Assembly (NCBI GenBank): GCA_963575745.1
Contig: CAUYUJ010020560.1
Coordinates: forward strand, 543,826-607,825
Origin: Prorocentrum cordatum
Lineage: Eukaryota; Sar; Dinophyceae; Prorocentrales; Prorocentraceae
Direction of reading: 5' to 3'
Length of the DNA stretch: 64,000 nt
Part shown: one piece after another, positions 1 to 8,870 of the stretch
Numbering within the stretch: position 1 is the first letter of the stretch
How the letters are laid out: every line of letters begins with the position of its first letter
Notes under the pieces: model-generated
Databases searched by the model: none
What the model saw: the letters and a program-made list of their open reading frames with translations, nothing else
What the model was told of the DNA's origin: nothing
Position numbers and translations under genes: made by a program

Positions 1-399
1 AAAATCGGTTTCCGGGCGGCACGGCCAGCCCTCCCCACCTCGTAAACGCCACGACTCGCGCCTGCGCCGTCTGGGAACGGCTAGGGGAAGGCACTACGGC
101 GCCGGCGCGAACCGTGACATCACCAGCCTCCTCGCCCCCACCCCAGAGCAACGGCCGCTATCGCAAGGGAATGCAAATACGGTGAGGGCATTGAATAAGG
201 AACCATTGGATAAGGAATCCAGGGTCTGAAAGACGGTGAACCTCCAATTGGGCCTTGGCTGTGGATATCACCGCCGCCCTCATCGGATAAGGAATCCTCC
301 AGGGCCCGAAGCCTCTTGGGCCCATTCCCCAACCAACGCCCCCACCGCATCGCACGGGAGCACAAACACGGGCCCGTGCATTTCCTGTGAGCAGGAGGG
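1..399. other. gene-free stretch
   Basis: No convincing coding sequence. Two loosely similar segments (about 175-235 and 285-365) share the word GGATAAGGAATCC and a following 'caaacacgg' type end, so this is probably an old local duplication. Confidence 0.3.
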
Positions 400-632
400 G
401 AAAAGGAACGTGAGCGTTTTTATCGTCGGCGTTTCGACATTGGGCGGAAGGGGGAGGGAGGGTCTGGCTCCGGACCTCTGCTTCGTGCGACTGTTTGGAA
501 CCGTGCGTCCTGTGGGGGGGACTCCACCTGCTCGAAACGGGCGCCAAAAACAGCCAAGATCTACTCCACAGGGTGGAGGGCGAGGGGAGAGGGGAGGGGC
601 GAAGGCCCGCGCCGATCGGCAAAACAGTGGAC
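400..632 (+). mobile_element. dispersed repeat E3, copy 1
   Basis: E3 is recognised by a shared order of words: TTTCGACA..GGGCGGAAGG, then GCGACTGTTTGGA, CCACCTGCTCGAAA, a G-rich stretch, and GCCCGCGCCGATCGGC near the right end. Three copies occur (here, 1012-1250 and 28045-28220). In the third copy the right end reads inward as GTGATCGTTTTC and copy 1 starts GTGAGCGTTTTT, which suggests short terminal inverted repeats. No ORF inside is believable. Confidence 0.6.
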
Positions 633-647
633 AAACAGATCCCCAAA

Positions 648-813
648 AGCGTGGCCCTTCGAAGGTTCGCGCGGACTTCTCGGACCCGCGCGTGGGCGCC
701 CCCCTCCCCGGGGCTCGGAGCGCGCACGGGAGCGCGCCGGAAGCGCCTCCGCCAAGGGGAAGGTCCGGCGCCGATGCAGGAAATCTGCGCGGAGCGCCGC
801 GAGTCCATGTTTG
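648..813. mobile_element. foldback element E2, diverged copy
   Basis: The left part (CGCGCGGACTTCTCGGACC) and the inverted right part (ATGCAGGAAATCTGCGCGG) match the ends of the E2 family, which is best seen at 22575-22766. The centre has the same GC-rich hairpin-forming words (GCGCGCC, GGCGCC). This copy is more diverged than the others and directly abuts E3 on the left and E4 on the right. Confidence 0.55.
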
Positions 814-990
814 CAGTGGAGGCCAGTCCACGAGAAACCTCCCACAAGAAACCCAACCCTGAGACCCCAGGGCGTCCCTTGATTTTAGGCGTGGCAGCGT
901 CACGCTCCCCTTCGCAAAACCATCGAAACCCGAGAAACCCAGGGCACCCTGGAGGCAAGCAGGGTGTTTCTTGGCATGCACCTCCACTGT
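814..990. mobile_element. inverted-repeat element E4, copy 1
   Basis: The left arm starts CAGTGGAGG and continues to CACAAGAAACCC; the right arm, read backwards, starts CAGTGGAGG and reaches CCAAGAAACACCC. Internal words AACCCTGAGACCCCAGGGCG and CCCAGGGCACCCTGGAGG are shared with the second copy at 9880-10081. About 176 bp with no coding capacity; best read as a non-autonomous terminal-inverted-repeat element. Confidence 0.6.
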
Positions 991-1011
991 GTGCTGTGTT
1001 TTCTTCCTCGA

Positions 1012-1250
1012 CGGAGGGAGAAACTTTTCTTGTTCGGCGTTTCGACAGTGGGCGGAAGGGTGGGAAGGGGGGAGGAGGGAGGTCTGGCTCTGGATCACTG
1101 CTTGGTGCGACTGTTTGGAGCAGCGCGTCTTATGGGGGAGGCTCCACCTGCTCGAAACAGGCACCTAAAACATCCAAGATCCACTCCATGGGGAGGGGAG
1201 GGGGGGGAGGGGGCCCGCGCCGATCGGCAGAACAATGAATACGAAAAAAG
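1012..1250 (+). mobile_element. dispersed repeat E3, copy 2
   Basis: Same order of words as copy 1 (TTTCGACAGTGGGCGGAAGG, CCACCTGCTCGAAACAGG, GCCCGCGCCGATCGGCAGAA), followed by ACAATGAATACGAAAA, which also closes the copy at 28.2 kb (ACAATGAATAAGAAAA). Confidence 0.65.
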
Positions 1251-1682
1251 ATCACTTATACTTATGCTGCTTTTCCTGTCGACAGAGGGATGTAAAGGGA
1301 GAATGGGCATCTTCTCTCGTGCCCAGGACCGCGTGGGGGTGGAGCGCCCTGGTCTGCTGGGCTGCCGAAGCTGGAGGGAAGAAGGGGGGGCAGGGGCTCG
1401 AGGACAAGGTGGGGGCGAGGCGGGGACGGCGCGGAGCGCAGGACATGTTGTTTGACCTTCGCTTCGCGGGGTGCCGACTTGGAGAAGTCACAGACGACTT
1501 CGCCAGCGACTGGCCCTTGGGGATTCACCCAAGGCGCTGCCGAAACTTTGTCCACCCAAGTGGAAGGGAGATATGGCGGCGCACAACCCCAAGAGGTAGT
1601 CGGGACATCTGGTTTCGGATAGAGACTGGGCCCTGTGGCGTAGAGAGAAGGCCCGCACCTCTGGCGACGCAATTTTGTCAAC
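1251..1682. other. gene-free stretch
   Basis: The plus strand is open here (1235-1804), but the translation has no recognisable domain and its 3' part runs into an A1-type repeat, so I do not call a gene. Confidence 0.25.
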
Positions 1683-1900
1683 GCACCAAGGGGCCCCTAG
1701 ACGGCCGAAGACGATCCCAAGACAACCCCAAGCTGGCCCAAGAGGGCCTCCGGATTGACCCGACGGCCCAAGTGGGCCCATCTCGGCCCCAAAGGGGGAC
1801 CTGAGACGGTCCGCGAGGGCCCAGGACGAACGAGAACACAAACCCCACGACTGCACCACAAGAGCCCAATACATGGCCAAGACGGCCCAAATGCGTAAGC
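1683..1900 (-). repeat. A1 minisatellite, minus-oriented block
   Basis: Degenerate words such as CCAAGACAACCCCAAG, GGCCCAAGAGGGCC and GGCCCAAGTGGGCC are the reverse complement of the TCTTGGGGGCC words that make up the main A1 array at 2556-3887. Confidence 0.5.
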
Positions 1901-2395
1901 CCCATGCGGGCTCCATGAACAGTGGAGACGCGACGTGTCACAGGTGGCGGCCTTCTGGGCAGTGTTCGAAGAGTCTCCGCACAGAGCGTTACGCTGGCAC
2001 GGTCACATAGCTTGCAACAGGCACCTGGGAATGTGGTATTTTGAAACGCTGGCGGAGGTTCATCAATTAGAGCTGTGTGCAGTCACGCGCACCCCCGCGG
2101 GGACTTCCGACACCCAAGTATCGGTTGGACGTGCAGGGTTTAGGGTGGGCAGGGAGAGCAGAAGGGGGAGGGAGGAGGATCGGGTGGGATGGGTATACAT
2201 ACATATAAACATATACATACATACTAGAACCACGCGCACTTCGCGCGCGCTTAGGTTCTAGTCTTGGCCACGGAAGTCGCAGTGCAAGGACTCGACGAGG
2301 AGCGCAACGGCGAGCGTGAACACCTGACCTGACCCAACCAGACCTGTCCACAAAGCTTGTCTGGGAGAACCACGTGGAAAACTGCTACGGAACTC
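1901..2395. other. gene-free stretch with short AT microsatellite
   Basis: No coding sequence recognised. An ATAC-type microsatellite (about 2194-2224) is the only AT-rich feature. Confidence 0.3.
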
Positions 2396-2401
2396 CGATA
2401 C

Positions 2402-2555
2402 TGGGCGTCGTCGTCGTCGTTGTGGTCGTCGCCGTCGTCGTTCTTCTTCGTCTTCGTCGTCGACCGTCAATCGTCGTCGCCGTCGTCGTCGTCTTTCGAC
2501 CGTGTCGTCGGCGTCGTCTCTCGTCCTCGCCGTCGTCCATCGTTGTCGTTGTTCC
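2402..2555. repeat. CGT trinucleotide-rich tract
   Basis: Interrupted CGTCGT/TCGTCG repeat. All frames stay open only because the trinucleotide contains no stop, giving low-complexity V/S/R runs. Confidence 0.8.
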
Positions 2556-3887
2556 CGTGCGAGGCGCGTCTTGGAGGGCTCTTCGGGGCTTCTCGGGGTC
2601 TCTTGGGAGCTCTTGAGGGCATTTTGGTGCGGAAGAAACGGACTGTCCGTTTGGCCTGCCCCTTTTGGAACCGTCTTCGGCGTCTCCTCGGCCTTCGTGG
2701 GCGCCTTCAGGGCCGTCTTGAAGCCCTCTTGGGCCGCCTGTGGCCTCTCTTGCGGGATCTCGTGGGCCGTTTGACGGCTGTCTCGGGGGGCATCTTCAGC
2801 CGTCTCGGAAGGAGACAAATTGTGCATGTTGGAACTGCACGTTTTCCATCGGGATTTGACGATGTTCCTCTCCCGTAGCCCTCCCTTAGCGGCCGTCTAG
2901 CGTGCGAGGCGCGTCGTGGGGAGCTTTTGGGGGCTTCTCGGGGGCCTCTTGGGAGCCTATTGCGAGTTCTTGAGGGCATCTTGGGGCGGAAGGTTCGACT
3001 TGCTTGTTTGGCCTCCCCCTCTTGGAGTCGTCTTGGGGCTCTCCTTGATCGTTCTGGACGCCTCCTGGCCCGTCTTGGAGACCTCTTGGTCCACCCGGCG
3101 GATCTTTAGCAGGTCTTTTGCCGCCGTGTGGAGGCAGACTTGCAGGCCTCTTGGGCCGTCTTGGAGCATCGGAAAACAGATACATCACATGTACTGAACG
3201 TGTGCGAGTTTACTATTGGAGTTAAACGACTTTCCCCTCCCCGAACCCTCCCCAAGCAGCCGTCTAGCGTGCGAGGCGCGTCTTGGGACGCTTTTGGGGG
3301 ACCTCTGGGGCGTTTTTCGGAAACCTCTGGGGCCGTCTTGGACGCTGGGAAGGCGAATCGGGCGAATATGCGAACAACAAATACTTCCTAAAGGAATTGT
3401 CAGATTTTTGGCCCTTGGAGCTCCCTCAGGGGGCGTTCTGGAGGCCTCTTGGGGCGCCTTGACGCTTCTTGGGCTGTCTTGGGGTCTCTTGGGGGTCTCC
3501 GGGAACCTCTGAGGGGCCTCTTGGGGACTTCCTTGAGCTTCCTGGGGGCCTCTCCAGCGCAAGCGCGGCAAAATCCATTCGGAGCCTTCGTCCGAGACCC
3601 CCGCTGGGAGCGGTCTTGGTGGCCTCTTGGGGGTTTGGGCGCTTCTTGGGACGTCTTGGAACTCTCTTGGGGACCTCTGGGGCCGTCTTGGACGCTGTGA
3701 AGGCGAATCAGGCGAATATTCACAGAATTCTTCGTTTTCCGGAGGGGATGGGACGATTTTTGCTCCTCGGGGCTCCCTCTTTGGGCATCTTGCGGGCCTA
3801 TTGGGGCCTCTTGGGGGTTTCTTGGGGGCCTCTTGCGGGCCTCGGGGGTCCTCTTGGGGCGGGGGGCTCGAAATGTCAGTTGGATTT
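2556..3887 (+). repeat. A1 minisatellite with ~350-bp higher-order unit
   Basis: The basic word is about 11-12 nt, variants of GGCCGTCTTGGGGGCCTC. It is arranged in blocks that each start with GCGTGCGAGGCGCGTC (about 2556, 2899 and 3269), giving a higher-order unit near 350-370 bp. Between blocks lies non-array sequence ending in words such as GAAGGCGAATC.GGCGAATAT. Translation gives endless L/G/W/S/P repeats with no domain. The array is interrupted by the methyltransferase retrocopy and resumes at 5824. Confidence 0.8.
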
Positions 3888-3906
3888 CCCCATCTTGGGT
3901 TCCTCT
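3888..3906. repeat. left copy of 19-bp direct repeat (putative target-site duplication)
   Basis: CCCCATCTTGGGTTCCTCT here is identical to 5805-5823. The left copy is followed one base later by eight T (minus-strand A tail). The right copy directly abuts the first base of the minus-strand spliced leader. This is the geometry of a retroposed mRNA. I found no third copy of the 19-mer, but the surrounding array has similar words, so chance similarity is not fully excluded. Confidence 0.7.
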
Positions 3907-4430
3907 CTTTTTTTTCCAGCCGAGGGATGCGAATATCGCGTGTCTGTACGCGCTTAGCGATCCGCGACAAGTTGTACAGAAGCTCGCCCAAAAAAAGCCA
4001 TGGTCGAGCTCGAAAACTTGATGAAGTTCGGCCAGACTGCGTCCAAATTGCGCGCAGCACGAAATCGTCACTGTCGAACTACTGCGTTGAGCGGCAAATG
4101 CCGACAACGCCATGCAACACGGTCAACTGTGTCATACGGAACTGGGCTGCCCCCACTTAAGCGGGCAACCCTCTAATGCCACTTGCGCCTGCGACCCTAC
4201 TGGGTGTATAAAAAATCTGTAAACTACCCAGAAGCAAATTAAATACGCTGGGCCAGAAGTAATACGACCTCTTGGTCGAAGAATGTGTACATAGATGGGG
4301 ATGCTTCACTTACTGTAAGTCAACACAACCTCACGCATACATGAGTTCAAACCTTAACAACTCTTCGATTGAAGGCTTCGAACTGGCTAAAAATCCCGAA
4401 TGTCGTTCCACCTGCAGCTCTGCCGTCAAC

Positions 4431-5666
4431 TCACGAGACTTTCGTCTTCATCGCGAGCACGAGGGAGTTCACTGGATCGTTCGAGGTGGAAACCACATCG
4501 ACGAACCCCAGCTTCTGCAACTCCTCACCAACATTAAGAGCATAATACTCGCCGTCTTTGCACCACGGCTCCGTCACTTGGAAGGCCCAGCGGCGGAATG
4601 GTGGCAGCTCCAGCAGCCTCATCGGGTCGACATCCAACACCGCAATCACCCCACCTGGCGCGAGCACCCGGTATGCTTCCCTGAGAGCCTCGATGCTGAC
4701 CTCGCGAGGTAGCTCGTGTAAGAGGAAGTTGAACGTCACCACGTCAAACAGTCCACTCTCAAACCCTGTGGCCTCCGCGAGGCCGTGGGTAAACTCCAGA
4801 TCTGGGTACGTGCTCTTTGCCGTGGCCAGATAGTAAGGGCTCAGGTCGAGCCCCGTGGCCCGAACGCCCGGAAACGTGTCCGCCATCTGCCGCGTCGAGA
4901 AGCCGCCGCTGCAGCCTACGTCGAGGAGCCTCGTGGGCGGCGGTGCCGAAACTGCTTCCGCCACGCCCTGTGCCTGGCGCCACCTGTCCGCGATTGCCAC
5001 GCGAGCGGAGCCGCGGAACCTCTCCTGTGCCTCCTCCCACGTCGTCTCGGCCTGGTAATAGCCGAGGCACATCGATTGCGTGGCGGCCTCCAGCTCGCGC
5101 GCGGCCTTCCAGCTGAGGTTGCCGTCATCGTAGCCGTGGAAAGGCTGGGTGTACTAGGCCGGGTACTGCAGCTCGGGATCGCGCACCTGCTCGAACAGGC
5201 GGTCCAGCTCCGCCTGGCGACTGCTCATCAGCTGCACGCTCTCAGTCCACTGGATACCGCGATCCTCCGCTCGCTTGATGAACCAGCTGCGCGCTGCGTC
5301 CTTCGCGATTGAGGAGAGGAACTCCCAGGGCTTCACGTCGAGCTTCAGGCCAACATCTTGTGCCATCTGCACCACTTTCCCAGGATTCGCCTCGGACCGG
5401 TCCGTGGCGTTCGCCATGGCATGCGCCTCCATCTCCGCGCGGGGTGCCAGTCGCATGCGCGTTCGCCGCGTGCGCGGCCGCGCGATGCTGGCGGCGGCGC
5501 ACGCCGCCGCACTGAGCAGCACCGCGGGCGCGGCCGGCGGCTTCTCGCGGTGGGCGCCCCGCGCGGCGGCCTGCGCGGGGGGCGGCCCTGCGCGCTGCGA
5601 CCGCGCCAGGGCAGACGGCCGCGCGGCGGCGAACGCCGCGGATGCGGGGGAGCCAAAGGCCGCCAT
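4431..5666 (-). CDS. class I SAM-dependent methyltransferase, intronless, interrupted by one in-frame TAG
   Basis: Conceptual frame of 412 codons. The start at 5666 is the first ATG after the spliced leader in any frame. Residues 1 to about 75 are rich in A, P, S and R with a hydrophobic stretch near 45-62 followed by RPRTRR, which could be organelle (plastid) targeting. About 100-170 is a helical N-domain. Codon 171 (5156-5154) is TAG. After it comes a YTQPFHGYDDGNLSW segment, which I recall as typical of plant and algal plastid methyltransferase relatives. The Rossmann core follows: motif I DVGCSGG (249-255), acidic GLDLS (272-276), VVTFNFLLHELP (309-320), and LAPGGVIAVLDVD (335-347). The frame ends with TGA at 4431-4433. 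Family membership is clear; the substrate is unknown. The TAG falls inside a conserved segment, where relatives have, as I remember, a tyrosine. It may be a TAC/TAT-to-TAG nonsense change, a sequencing error or a read-through site. If real, this is a recent retropseudogene, because no other lesion is visible. Confidence 0.8.
5154..5156 (-). other. in-frame TAG inside the methyltransferase frame
   Basis: The minus-strand codons read ...CTG CAG TAC CCG GCC TAG TAC ACC CAG... The frame is the same before and after, and both sides encode conserved family sequence. This is therefore a substitution rather than a frameshift or an intron edge. Confidence 0.85.
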
Positions 5667-5767
5667 CCGCGGCGGGAGTTGGCCGGCAAGGAGGCAGCGC
5701 GGCGAAGGGGAGGGGGCCGGGTCGAGCGGGAAGGACGGCAGGGGTCTCCCGGGCCAGGTAGCGCGAA

Positions 5768-5782
5768 CTGGAGCCAAAATGG
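5768..5782 (-). promoter_or_regulatory. truncated spliced-leader relic
   Basis: Minus strand CCATTTTGGCTCCAG. This is the last 15 nt of DinoSL with one substitution (CTCCAG for CTCAAG). It begins exactly where trans-splicing to the AG inside an older leader (CCGTAG) would cut, so it marks an earlier round of retroposition. Confidence 0.85.
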
Positions 5783-5804
5783 CTTGAGCCAAAATGGCTA
5801 CGGA
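5783..5804 (-). promoter_or_regulatory. complete 22-nt dinoflagellate spliced leader
   Basis: Minus strand: T, then CCGTAGCCATTTTGG, then CTCAAG. This matches the known DinoSL consensus at all 22 positions. In the genome it is a relic carried in by reverse-transcribed mRNA, not an SL RNA gene: no downstream donor GT or Sm-site context is seen. Confidence 0.92.
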
Positions 5805-5823
5805 CCCCATCTTGGGTTCCTCT
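5805..5823. repeat. right copy of 19-bp direct repeat
   Basis: Identical to 3888-3906 and directly adjacent to the first leader base; see that entry. Confidence 0.7.
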
Positions 5824-6120
5824 TGGGCCCCTTTGGGGGCCCGTTTGGGCCATCTTGGGCGCTTCTTGGAGCGTCTTGGGGCCCTCTTGGGCCGTCTTGG
5901 GGCCCTCTGGAGCGCCTCTTCGGTGGTCTTGGGACGGTCTTGGGAGCCTCTGAGGTCGTCAAGAAAGGTACGACAGCGAAAACAATCAATATGCTTGCAG
6001 CGGCCTGTGGGCGTCTCGGGTCTCTCTTGGAGCGTCTTCGGGCTCTCTTGGCGCTCTCTGGTGGCGCCTTGTGGGCCTCTGGGGCCGCCCAAGCGCCTGC
6101 ATACCCACATTTGTGGTAGA
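5824..6120 (+). repeat. A1 minisatellite, continuation right of the retrocopy
   Basis: GGGCCATCTTGGGCGCTTC and related words to about 5950, a short non-array spacer (AAGAAAGGTACGACAGCG), then a second block from 6000. This is the continuation of the array that stops at 3887. Confidence 0.75.
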
Positions 6121-6173
6121 GGTCGCGGCCCCCGGGGGCCCTGGCCCTGGCGCGCCATTATATGTAGATGTAT

Positions 6174-6290
6174 AGAGAGAGAGAGAGAGAGAGAGAAAAA
6201 AAAAAAACACACACACACAAACACATACTATCTTTAGCAAGAGACAGAGAAGAGAAAGAGAGAGAGAGAGAGAGAGAGCGCGAGAGTTTG
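6174..6290. repeat. GA / A / CA compound microsatellite
   Basis: (GA)n at 6174-6195, a run of A, (CA)n at about 6207-6226, then (GA)n again at 6250-6290. Confidence 0.9.
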
Positions 6291-6361
6291 CAGCGCACTG
6301 CTGACCGGCAGGCCTCTAGGGCAGGCGGGCCTGCCGGAGGCTGCGAGGCAGAAGGATAGGG

Positions 6362-6418
6362 ACAGGGACGCAACAGCAACACCAACACCACCAACAACAA
6401 CAACAACAACAACAACTG
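6362..6418. repeat. CAA microsatellite
   Basis: Interrupted CAACAC becoming a pure CAA/ACA run. Just after it, a word near GTCCACTGGATATGG-type ends (6430-6600) recurs three times ('cagtgcg..' / 'gcactggatatgg'), so it sits in a small local duplication. Confidence 0.75.
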
Positions 6419-6654
6419 CGGGCAGTGTCGTTATCCACATCCAGTGCGTCTTGGAGTTTCGGACACTCTTCCCAAGAAGCATGAGGCGCACTGGATATGG
6501 GTTGTAATCTGCGTCCAGAAGGCTCAATTTTTATCCTTATCCAGTGCGCATCGGCCTTGCGACGCCCCTTCCAAGAAAGTCCAAAACGCACTGGATATGG
6601 ATATAAATATTGCCCGCAACAACACGAGGGAAAGAGGGAGGGATATACACATAT

Positions 6655-6715
6655 AGAGAGAGAGAGAGAACGAGAACGAGAACGAGAACGAGAACGAGAG
6701 AGAGGGAAAGAGACA
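6655..6715. repeat. GA and GAGAAC microsatellite
   Basis: (GA)n followed by about five GAGAAC/GAACGA hexamers and GAGAGAGG. Confidence 0.85.
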
Positions 6716-6959
6716 AGGAGAAACGAGAGAGGGGGGGGACGGAGGGGGTACAGAGGGAGTGGAACAGGGCGGGAGGCGAGAGAGCACTTCCTTTCTTTTT
6801 TTCTTGGGGGGGGGCACGGGGCACCATCGGCCGACCCGGACTCGGCGATGCACCGCCGCGAGGCTGCCGATCGCACGCTCCCCTGGTGGGACGCCCCCGC
6901 TTGCCATCGATGGGAGGCGCTCTCCCCTGACCATCCCCGTGCCCGGGGCTTCTGGGCCC

Positions 6960-7085
6960 TTGCCGTCGCTCGGACGTCCATTTCCCGTGCATGTTCTGGT
7001 ATCGTGCGTGTTTTTTGTCCTCGATGGTCCAGGATGGTCCTCGATGGTTCTCGTCGAGAACAAAGGCACACGTCCGAGCGATGCC
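6960..7085. mobile_element. terminal-inverted-repeat element E1, copy 1
   Basis: The left end GCCGTCGCTCGGACGT and the right end (read backwards) GGCATCGCTCGGACGT pair as inverted repeats. The centre carries GGTCCAGGATGGTCCTCGAT and TTCTCG.CGAGAA. Four copies of about 118-127 bp occur in the window. There is no coding capacity, so it is MITE-like. No target-site duplication is evident. Confidence 0.75.
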
Positions 7086-7224
7086 AATGGTGCTCGCTGG
7101 GCCAGGACTCACGCCTCCAGCGACCGCTCGGGTCGCTCTGGGCGCGCCCCCTGCGGGCGCCCTCGACGAGGCGCAGATCTGCTGGAAGGCGGCATCCGTG
7201 GGGCGAGATGCGCCTCTCCAAGGG

Positions 7225-7495
7225 GCCGAGACCGAGGGCTCCCCCTCCAGGAGGGAATTTCGGGGGGGGGGGGGGCGGGCGAGACCGAGGGCTCCCTCCC
7301 CCGCCTCCCGGAGGGGGGGGGGGCCCAAGGCCGAGGGCTCCCTCCCTCGCCTCCCGGAGGGACATTCGGGGGGGGGGGGGGGCCAAGGCCGAGGGCTCCC
7401 TCCCTCGCCTCCCGGAGGGACATTGGGGGGGGTGGGGCGAGACCGAGGGTTCCCTCCCCCTCCTCCGGGAGGGACGTTGGGGGGGGGGGAGGCGG
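7225..7495. repeat. ~55-bp G-run minisatellite, 5 copies
   Basis: Each unit is GACCGAGGGCTCCCTCCC, then CGCCTCCCGGAGGGACATT, then 9-14 G. Long G-runs at regular spacing would favour G-quadruplexes on the plus strand. Confidence 0.8.
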
Positions 7496-7597
7496 AGCAG
7501 GCGACGGCGGATCTGCACGTGCCCCGCTCGCCAGATCCTCAGCAGGCGGGTGGACGCGTGCGGAGGCCTCCTGGGCGGGGTCGGAGGATCGCGCCGC

Positions 7598-7775
7598 GTC
7601 CTCGCAGCATCGGCGGTGCATCGCCGATGCATCGGCGGAGCGCTGGCGATGCGCTGGCGACGTCGGCGGCGCATCGGCGCCGCTGGCGTGGAGGAGATCG
7701 GCTCTGCATCGAGCCGCATCGCCGATGCATCGCCGATGCGGCGCGATCCTACGACCCCATCTACTCGGACCCCAT
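7598..7775. repeat. GCATCGCCGATGC palindrome-rich segment
   Basis: Repeated words GCATCGCCGATGC and CGCTGGCGATGCG. The right end GGCGCGATCCTACGACCCCAT recurs at about 45543 (GCGCGATCCTCCGACCCCAT). A related palindrome cluster is at 29095-29190. Confidence 0.55.
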
Positions 7776-8384
7776 CTAGGAGGCCTGGAGAATGCCGTGA
7801 TAGGGCTGTGCCCGAGTCGATGAGGTGGAAGAGGGGGACGCGGGAGGGGAGGGGGTCAGAGAAAGGAAAGGTACCGATACAGCTGCCCTTCCCTTGTTTT
7901 CCCCTTTGGGGGCCTCCTGGGAGGCCCCCGTCACAACCGCTGGATTCGCCTCGAAATCCTAATCAGAACGCACCCCGGGAGAGGTCCAGGGAGTAGCGGT
8001 ATCGGTACCTGTTGATTTCCCCAGGCGGTGGAGTATCGGCACTTGTGGCGTCCCAAACAAGACGCGCCAAAGCTTGTGGAGGACGATGGCAAGAACGGTT
8101 GAAAAGATGGCTGGGGAGCTTGCACGCTCGAAAAATGAGCTTCGCAGGAGCTCCCGAAGCGCTTCGAAGGAGCTGTGGAAAGGCTTGCGGCATGCAAATT
8201 GGGAACGAGCAGGAAAACGCTTCCAGGGCAAGCTGCAACTTCAAGCAACATGCTGCGAAGCCCCCTGCCCGACGCCGGAAAGAGCTCTGGGGCTAACGTG
8301 CAAGGAACTTCCTGAGAAGCTCGGATCCTGAGGGCCACCACGTTGTGGTTGCCAAGCTCCTCAGCTGCTAGACAGCAGGAGAGC

Positions 8385-8600
8385 CCAAACATCGAATCGA
8401 TAAGTCGGATCGGCGATCGAAATGAGTCGGATCGGCAGAAAACGGCAGCCGAGTCGGGAGACGTCGAATCGGCGGAACTCGGCAGGCTAGTATACCTCCA
8501 ATAAGAAATCGGAACCCAATTCGAAATCCCAAGTCGAATCGAATCGGAATCGGAAGCCATCGAAATCGAATCGAATCGAAGAATTCGAAATGAGCCTGAT
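8385..8600 (+). repeat. dispersed repeat R3, copy 1
   Basis: GTCGGATCGGCGATCGA, CGGCAGGCTAGTATACCTCC and GGAAGCCATCGAAATCGAAT are shared with 24005-24220. The 3' side is a degenerate AATCGAATCG microsatellite. This copy lacks the direct repeats that flank the other one. Confidence 0.65.
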
Positions 8601-8721
8601 ACCGAGCGCACGCTGTGGGACCTCCTTCGACCCCTGGCGCACTGCCCCGGTCAGAGGCAAACTCACGATGGGCAGCTGGCCCCGAGGGGGGGGGGTCGGA
8701 GGGGAGGAGATGCTGCACGGG

Positions 8722-8848
8722 TGGGAGATCGACTACAGAATTGATGGACCCCCCAAATTGGTTTGTCTGGCGAGTCGACAAAAAAACATGAAAGCACTCC
8801 GTATAAATCTGAGGGGCATTACAATATTGATTCGTAGACTCGACGGAA
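8722..8848. mobile_element. terminal-inverted-repeat element E6, diverged copy
   Basis: The left end GGGAGATCGACTACAGAATT resembles the E6 end GAGTAGGAGGTCGACTACAG. The right end read backwards gives GTCGAGTCTACGAATCAAT. Two better copies lie at 26831 and 49650. Confidence 0.5.
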
Positions 8849-8870
8849 TAAATAATTCTGGTTGACCCGA

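Larger units (their letters stand above)
3907..5804 (-). mobile_element. processed retrocopy of a trans-spliced methyltransferase mRNA
   Basis: Reading on the minus strand: full DinoSL (5804-5783), truncated second leader (5782-5768), a 101-nt 5' UTR without any ATG, an intronless reading frame (5666-4431), a roughly 515-nt 3' UTR, then eight A (3915-3908). A 19-bp direct repeat flanks both ends, and the insertion lies within the A1 minisatellite. In dinoflagellates, nuclear mRNAs receive the leader by trans-splicing, so leader sequence in the genome marks a gene reinserted from cDNA. One caution: the word GGGATGCGAATAT just inside the 3' end (near 3926) also occurs in an array near 47.8 kb, so the exact 3' boundary is less certain than the 5' one. 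Confidence 0.75.

Noticed and set aside
2258-4113. minus-strand frames over the A1 array with P/R-rich products
   Set aside because: Repeat translation with no domain; one of them runs from array into the retrocopy 3' UTR.
5783-5804. SL RNA gene instead of a leader relic
   Set aside because: A real SL RNA gene would have a splice donor GT right after the leader on the minus strand. Here a second leader fragment and an mRNA-like frame follow.
5242-6224. overlapping long frames on both strands over the methyltransferase 5' part
   Set aside because: Shadows of the GC-rich real frame. The minus frame upstream of 5804 is array and leader sequence, not transcript.
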